DNA from: Heterobasidion occidentale
Taxonomy: Eukaryota; Basidiomycota; Agaricomycetes; Russulales; Bondarzewiaceae
Direction: 5' to 3'
DNA length: 64,000 bases
NCBI GenBank assembly: GCA_039111635.1
Contig: JBCAQO010000008.1
Location: 1-64,000 of the forward strand
Within the stretch, counting starts at the first letter, position 1, and each line of letters begins with the position of its first letter. The position numbers and the translations under genes were made by a program. The notes under the pieces are model-generated. The model was not told the origin of the DNA and searched no databases. It saw only the letters and a program-made list of their open reading frames with translations. Positions 58,504 through 64,000 of this stretch are shown here, one piece after another.

Positions 58504-60303
58504 ATGCAGCCCAAATCTCCCAAATTCCGCGTCGCCATATGGTAAGCTCTGTTCACAACGCGGGTGTAAGCGCTAACCCTGCTTCAAGTGGTGGTGGTGT
58601 TGGCGGCCTTATCCTCGCATACGCCTTGTCCAAGTGCCCAGATATTCAGATCGATGTATATGAAGGTGCCTCTCGGTTCTCAGAAATAGGCGTCGGCATT
58701 GGCATCTGGTTGGCGGCCATGGCAGATCTTGAAATCGCTGGGTTTGGAGGACGACCTGTGCCAGCTTCTTGATTCCAAACCGACAGACAGCATCAGTGAA
58801 TCTTTGCCCCTCCCTGTGTGACTGCTGGATCTCGCTGACTTGTTCTGCATCGCAGAGCCGACTCTCCATTACCGGAAAGCCGATCAGCCCGAGGGTCTGG
58901 GTTTCTTCAACATGATGGGCCGAGGTTCGTGCCCCTTCATGACGCCTGTAACACCTTCACCCATCATCATTCTGATGCATCTATCAGGAGGGCTCCTCAC
59001 CTTCCATCGAGCGCAGTTTCACGGCGTTCTATTGAAGCGCCTCTCGCCTCGTTGTCGGACATATCTCTCCAAACGCCTGCTCTACTATACGCAGCCTTTG
59101 CGCTCGGGCGATCCTGTGCACCTCGTCTTCCAAGATGGATCCACTGCCATGTGCGACATCCTCATCGGTGCAGACGGCCTCAAGTCTGCAGTGAGGGCAT
59201 CTATGCTTCATGAACAGGCAAGGGTCGCTGAGTATCGTGGCCAACATGCCCAGGCGGCGGACCTTCGCACCCGGATCGAGCCACGCTGGAGTGGAGTGCT
59301 AGCGTATAGGATCCTCGTATCCGCCGAGAAACTACGCCGCGTGTCACCTCATCATCGCGTGCTCACAGTACCTACGATGGTATTTATCATCGCTTTCGCT
59401 GTTCGTCGTGAATCTCAATTTTTTTTCTGCAGTATGTTGGAAAAGACAGGGTATGAAAGCATCAGCTTTCGAGGTCTGCCATCGTTCACTGATGGTTGAT
59501 CCACAGCACATCATAGCCTATCCCATATCCCACGGTCAATTTATAAACATCGCCGCCTTCGATGCGGACTACGACCAGGAAGGTTCGATTTTCACCGACC
59601 CGTGGATCCAAGAAAGGGATTCCGGTGAAGTCACAAATTCATACAATAACTGGGAGCCCGAGGTGAAACAACTCGTCGGTGTACGCTGTCCTGTCCCCTC
59701 GCTTGTCTCCGACATTGGCTGACGCCTGAGCGCTCAGTGCATCGACGAGGGCAAGGTCAATCGGTGGGTCGTAAACGTCGTCAAACCGCTACCGACGTAT
59801 GCCTTCGCCCGCGTCGCACTCCTCGGAGACGCAGTAAGTGCTCCTGGTCAAGTTCTCCGTGGACTTTTTGATGATGGGTTGCTATCTAGGCGCATGCCAT
59901 GACACCTTTCACAGGGGCTGGTGCCGCCCAAGCCATCGAGGTAATTCTTTCGCCGTCCGAGTTCATTCGCGGTCCATTTATGAAATTCTCTGACCCACAG
60001 GATGCCTGGATCCTATCGGCCCTGCTCTCCCACCCCCGCACCACGCTCCGAAACGTCGCGCAAGTGCTCCAGATCTACTCTCGCGTGCGCCTCCCGCTCG
60101 CGTCCCAAGTCGCCGAGTGTTCCCGGCGCAACGGCATGCACTTCTCGCTGCACGAGCCAGGGAGCGAGATCACCGCGGCCGGGCTGCCCGAGCTCGGCCA
60201 ACGGATATACCAGAACTTCGAGTGGGCGTGGAATACGGACCCCGGCGTGGATATGCGGCGCGCGATGGAGATGCTCGAGGCGGAGGTCGGCGGAAAGCTG
60301 TGA
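58504..60303 (+). CDS. FAD-dependent monooxygenase (salicylate hydroxylase-like), copy 2
   Basis: Aromatic-ring-hydroxylase-type flavoprotein using FAD and NAD(P)H. Start at 58,504 (MQPKSPKFRVAI). The first intron (GTAAGC..CTTCAAG) falls inside the GxGxxG loop, as in copy 1. Landmarks are CGGGVGGLILAYALSKCPDI, VYEGASRFSEIGVGIGIW, HYRKADQPEGLGFFNMMGRG, GGLLTFHRAQFHGVLL, MCDILIGADGLKSAVRA, RIEPRWSGVLAY, HIIAYPISHGQFINIAAFDA, RVALLGDAAHAMTPFTGAGA then AQAIE, and DAWILSALLSHPRTTLRNVA. The end is EAEVGGKL. One defect: after GIGIW the frame needs one base removed (about 58,708-58,712, CTGGTTGGCGG) to continue WRPWQILKSLGLEDDLCQLL. Otherwise all exons phase correctly, so the gene is either freshly broken or hit by an assembly indel. 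The substrate is unknown; dearomatising monooxygenases of this class are common in fungal secondary metabolism. Confidence 0.75.
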
Positions 60304-62715
60304 TGACAGGCTAGGCGACTCAATCATTTTCTCTGTGCCTTTTTGGCGCGCGGATCACTGTAAGTGTAGTTAAAATGTATCCGATACCTCGAGACCATGT
60401 AACCATGTAACCTAGTTCTACGGCCACACTCTATGTGTGTTGTCTTCGTAAGGACGTCTTCGCCCGATCCCATCGTACACACAAGAACGTCCAACCGAGA
60501 CGATTGTCTCCACCCGTTCTCATCGTATGCATAAGAACATTCAATCAAGACGCCCTGGTTTGTCAAAATGCGACATGAGTCGGGAAACGGCGTGAAGGAA
60601 CGGGAAATCCTCAAGGCTTCCCTGTCCAGGACTACTGTAATTGGAGGATCAACCGGGGACCGGTGACGCGTGACAGCCTTCATCCGTATACACAATCAAT
60701 CCGGGGGTATATTGAATTGATACGATCAAGTCGCAGAAAAGAACGTTATTCCAACGAATCAAAACACTCGACACAGCAACTGCGGTGAGTGGAAGCCCAT
60801 TTGTTCCTCCAGCTGCAGAAAAATTCGAAGCACAAATGACGCGACGCTGCCAATTGAAAAGATTGGATCAAATTGCGCATACATTCAACGCCCTCGATCG
60901 ATCGATCCGTTGTATACGACTGGTATATGGGAAGGGTCAATCAGGACACGGCGGGGATACACACTCGGAATAACACGTCAAAGGACGTTGATCGTACTCC
61001 CCGGCCAGTGAATAAGCTGGAGACGCGAAGATCCGGGCACGAGCTCCGGCAAGTAACGAACGGAGGCATGAGAGATCCCAAGGGAGGACGAGAAGCGTGA
61101 GCGAGGACGTGTTACACGTATTACATCGAACAAACAGAACCTTGTTCGTGCCGTCGACGATCATATCTCGGAAAGGCCTGGAAGCACTGGCATCGAAGAC
61201 CTAGGCTCGACGGTATCTTTCGATGCCAGGAGAACACGTCATGCAAGAGGAGGCTGCTTAGTAGATGCTTGCCCTAGCATGACGCTCCGAGAAGGCATAA
61301 AACTTCTGATCACAAAGCGGAACTAGCGCGGGGATGGCGCATTGAACGAATGTATTAGGCACGATAACACACCAGCACAAGTCCGGGCCTGCTGAAGCTG
61401 CCGCAAACGATGTGCGGTGCCTAGGAATATCAACTAGTGTCAGAGGGGGCGTCCAAACCCGCAGATGACAGAGGTGAATGTAAGAAGGAACTACATCAGC
61501 CCTCCGAACAGGCCGCCGCTGCGCCGACGGATTGGCACGGGTGTGGATTGTCCCAAGCGGAAAGGGTGGATACCTCTGGACCCGGCCAGGAGTCGACGAG
61601 TGTACGATGACGCGAAAGGGGTACCGCCGATAAAGGGCGGCGCGCCTACGTCACATACAGGCTCTGCATTGAAGGCGAGAAGACACGGAATCCGCGTATG
61701 TCCGGCAAGATCAAGTGACCGCCACGAGATGGGCAGCGTCTGGGCGCGAAGAGCCCTCAGCTCCAAATAGCCGCGTTCTCTGCGCACAAATAGCACCGGG
61801 GAATACAATCGAGAGCTGAGTTTTCGCTGCGGGTTCGACGCCCGGTGCGCCGGTGTGTGAACCGCTCGGAACTTCGTAGGATTCGAATCTCAGAGGGAGC
61901 AACTCACAAGAGGGGAAAGATAACGGGGGTTGTCCAACGCTGTGCTAACCGCAGCGCGAAGGCAGGCTGTGTCAAGCCGTAAGGTCGAAGCCACCCTCCG
62001 CAGGTGAGGGTGTGCAAGATCGTCGCCGGAGCGACCTGGGAAAGGAAGACGGGCCGTCCGGATGAAGAACAAGGCTTTGGACGGAAGAAGGGCGAGTGAG
62101 TCTGCGCTCGCCTGGCAAACGCTGGGGATGACGGTCGCCCGACGCAGGGAAGAAGATCACGGGACTGACGTGCTTCGGATTCCAAGCGAGCGTTGGGCAC
62201 TTACTGTACTCGCTCGATGCTGCAACAACGGTTGATCCGGATTCACAGTGCATAGAGCTGTCCAACTGCGCCCTGTTCCAATGGAAGCGCCCTGGGCCGA
62301 CAGAGGCTATCACAGAGTCGGGTCTCGGATAAGCAAAAGGCGATCTAGCCAGACATGAGTGGCGTTGAATGGGTCGAGGGCGGGGCGAGGAATTGATATG
62401 GAGGCCGCTAATGGGCCTGACGTACTGACGTCGCGATGAGCTAACGGCGGCTAGTAAGCGATGCGGAGCCAACGACGAGAGAGTGGCCGTCTGTGGTGGG
62501 CACGTCAAAGAGAGAAAAGGGGCTTCGAGACGTGCGGGGATAGGGAAGGATGGGGACGGTGACGGGAGAGAGGGGGAGAGAGGCCGGTGTCGATGTCGGG
62601 AGCGATGGCCTGTTTTGTCAGCTTTATTCCCATGGCGTTGGAATTATAATCGACCAGAAGGAACGGAACGATGCTCGAAATTCCAACCACTCCTCTCTTC
62701 GCGACGCCCACCAAC
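60304..62715. other. Long stretch without a recognised gene
   Basis: About 2.4 kb with only short, composition-driven frames. Near 60,430-60,545 a segment with GTAAGGACGTCTTCG / CATCGTACACACAAGAACGT is loosely repeated about 60 bp later (CATCGTATGCATAAGAACAT). No RNA gene was found; a TTCGA-containing T-arm-like stretch near 61,830 does not fold into a tRNA. Confidence 0.45.
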
Positions 62716-64000
62716 AATGCCTGCGGACGTCTTCAAATCAGCCCAGGACCGCCGCAGGGCCCCTCGCCGCGATGCCGACACCCCAAAGGGCGACGGAAAC
62801 TACGCCCGCGAAATAGAGATGAAGAGAAACAGAGGCGAGATATCCTGCGCCGAGTGTCGGAGGTGCGATCATCGGTCCCTCCCCGCTCTCCCTCCACTCG
62901 CTCGCTCACTCTCCTCCTCCTCCTCCTCCTTCCGTTCACAGACTCAAGATTAAATGCGACAAGCGCATCCCCTGCCAGTCCTGCCAGGTACGCTTCTTCT
63001 CCTTCGCGCACGGCCCCCTTTCTCACAACACACCCCACGTTCCAGCGAAGGGGCTGCGCCGCCCTCTGTCCAAATGGTTCGGTATATTCTTGCTTCATCT
63101 TCTCGTCACTCGCCCCGCTCATGGCCACCCCCTTTGATAGGCAGCCTCGCGACCGGGCAAGGCACTCGGTACGTCTTCTCGTCACACTCTCGCCGTTCTT
63201 TCACTACATTGTTCCCAAATCGGCAGCTTCGTCATCGCCGCCACAGAACACCTCCACCGCCGCATCGCCCGCATGGGCGATCGCATTCGCCAACTCGAAG
63301 ACGCCCTCTCCGTACTCCAGTCCACCAATTCAACCGAGCAGCACCCCCTCCTCCATGACAGCCTCCTCGTCCTCGACCAAGACCGCCCCGAAGACCACGT
63401 TGTCGATCCAGAGGGCACAGAGTTCCCGACTGAAGTGGTCAACGCGTTTGGCACCATGTCCATCTCGGAACACGGTGTCGCGCGCTTCTTCGGCCCGACA
63501 GGGGGTTCAGAGGGATTGCTGCTGGTGCGTGCCCCGCCTCGTGTTTCCCCGCCCGAGCCGACGTTGGCTTGTATCTCACCAGGTCGACCAAGACGACTCC
63601 GCAAACTCGCCCGGCAGCAGTAATCATACCGATTCTACAGGCGGTGGCTCCAAGAGCCCGTCTCTCTCCACCAGCATCACCCGCTTCTCCAACGCCTTCC
63701 CTTTCACTCCCGTCGGTCCAACCGACGAGGTCCTCGGCTTGATCCGCCAGAACCTGCCCACGTGGGAAATGGCCACCGCGATCGCGGAGACCTTCCTCGA
63801 GAACGCCGCGTGGCTGTTCCGCAGCGTCTCGAGGGTCCAACTTATGGACGAGATGCTGCCCGCCATATACAACAAACACCCGGCGTACTCGACCGACGAG
63901 TATGGCGGCCCGCACGACCTCGCCCTCCTCTTGTTCATCTTCGCCGTCGGGCGCATCGTCGACATCGGTCTTCCGCCCGAAGTCGCAGAGTCCGAGGGCG
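62716..64000 (+). CDS. Zn2Cys6 (Gal4-type) transcription factor, 5' part
   Basis: Fungal binuclear zinc-cluster regulator, truncated by the window end. Start at 62,716 (MPADVFKSAQDRRRAPRRDA). The cluster is spread over three exons: 62,716-62,862 (ISCAECRR), 62,942-62,987 (LKIKCDKRIPCQSCQ) and 63,046-63,076 (RRGCAALCPN), giving C-x2-C-x6-C-x5-C-x2-C-x4-C. The next exons give GSLATGQGTRFVIAATEHLH, then a short coiled coil (RIARMGDRIRQLEDALSVL) typical of dimerising members. The rest enters a fungal-specific middle homology region (DEVLGLIRQNLPTWEMATAI, SRVQLMDEMLPAIYN, HDLALLLFIFAVGRIVDIGL). Targets cannot be inferred. Confidence 0.9.

Noticed and set aside
61750..61890. tRNA suggested by GGGTTCGACGCCC and GGATTCGAATC
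   Set aside because: No matching acceptor stem, D-arm or anticodon arm can be placed around either T-arm-like sequence.

Overview
The window looks like nuclear DNA of a filamentous basidiomycete, probably an Agaricomycete. Genes are split by many short GT-AG introns of about 50-80 bp. Recognisable products are fungal: squalene synthase, a basidiomycete-type sesquiterpene synthase, mitochondrial Hsp78, an Rlm1/MEF2-type MADS-box factor, a Btb3/IBtk-like protein and a Zn2Cys6 regulator. All gene models were read by eye from the six frames and from splice signals; no alignment or database search was run.

Region 1 (1-15,130) is a repeat compartment with no intact gene. Two blocks of a CGTCTCAGACG-rich satellite (1-1,770 and 10,380-15,125) enclose about 7.5 kb of GC-rich dispersed repeat units. 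These units lie in one orientation from about 2.6 to 7.1 kb and in the opposite orientation from about 7.2 to 10.1 kb. Fragments that look like captured host exons, one of them resembling a Rho-GEF DEP domain, sit inside. A stretch at 1-1.77 kb is almost repeated at 12.64-14.16 kb, which points to recent duplication within the array.

Region 2 (15.1-18.3 kb) holds the 3' end of a truncated LTR element (588-bp LTR, polypurine tract, internal 34-bp tandem repeats). It abuts a sesquiterpene synthase gene that lacks its N-terminal exon(s).

Region 3 (18.6-42.7 kb) is gene-dense: a small unknown gene, squalene synthase, an RCC2-like beta-propeller protein with a C-terminal PHD finger, a secreted or anchored FAD-dependent oxidoreductase divergent from HSP78, a Btb3/IBtk-like ankyrin-RCC1-BTB protein, a broken APH-family kinase, a possible Pom34-like nucleoporin, the cap trimethylguanosine synthase TGS1, and a decayed FAD monooxygenase.

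Region 4 (42.7-64 kb) is gene-poor. It holds the MADS-box gene, two non-autonomous inverted-repeat elements (51.7 kb and 56.55 kb), an F-box/LRR-like gene, a second copy of the FAD monooxygenase, and the 5' part of a Zn2Cys6 transcription factor that runs off the end.

Functionally, the terpene synthase relic and squalene synthase both use farnesyl diphosphate, and several FAD oxygenases lie nearby, but nothing shows that they form a working biosynthetic cluster. Several otherwise well-conserved genes carry isolated one-base frameshifts. These may be real decay or uncorrected assembly indels, and that should be settled before calling them pseudogenes.
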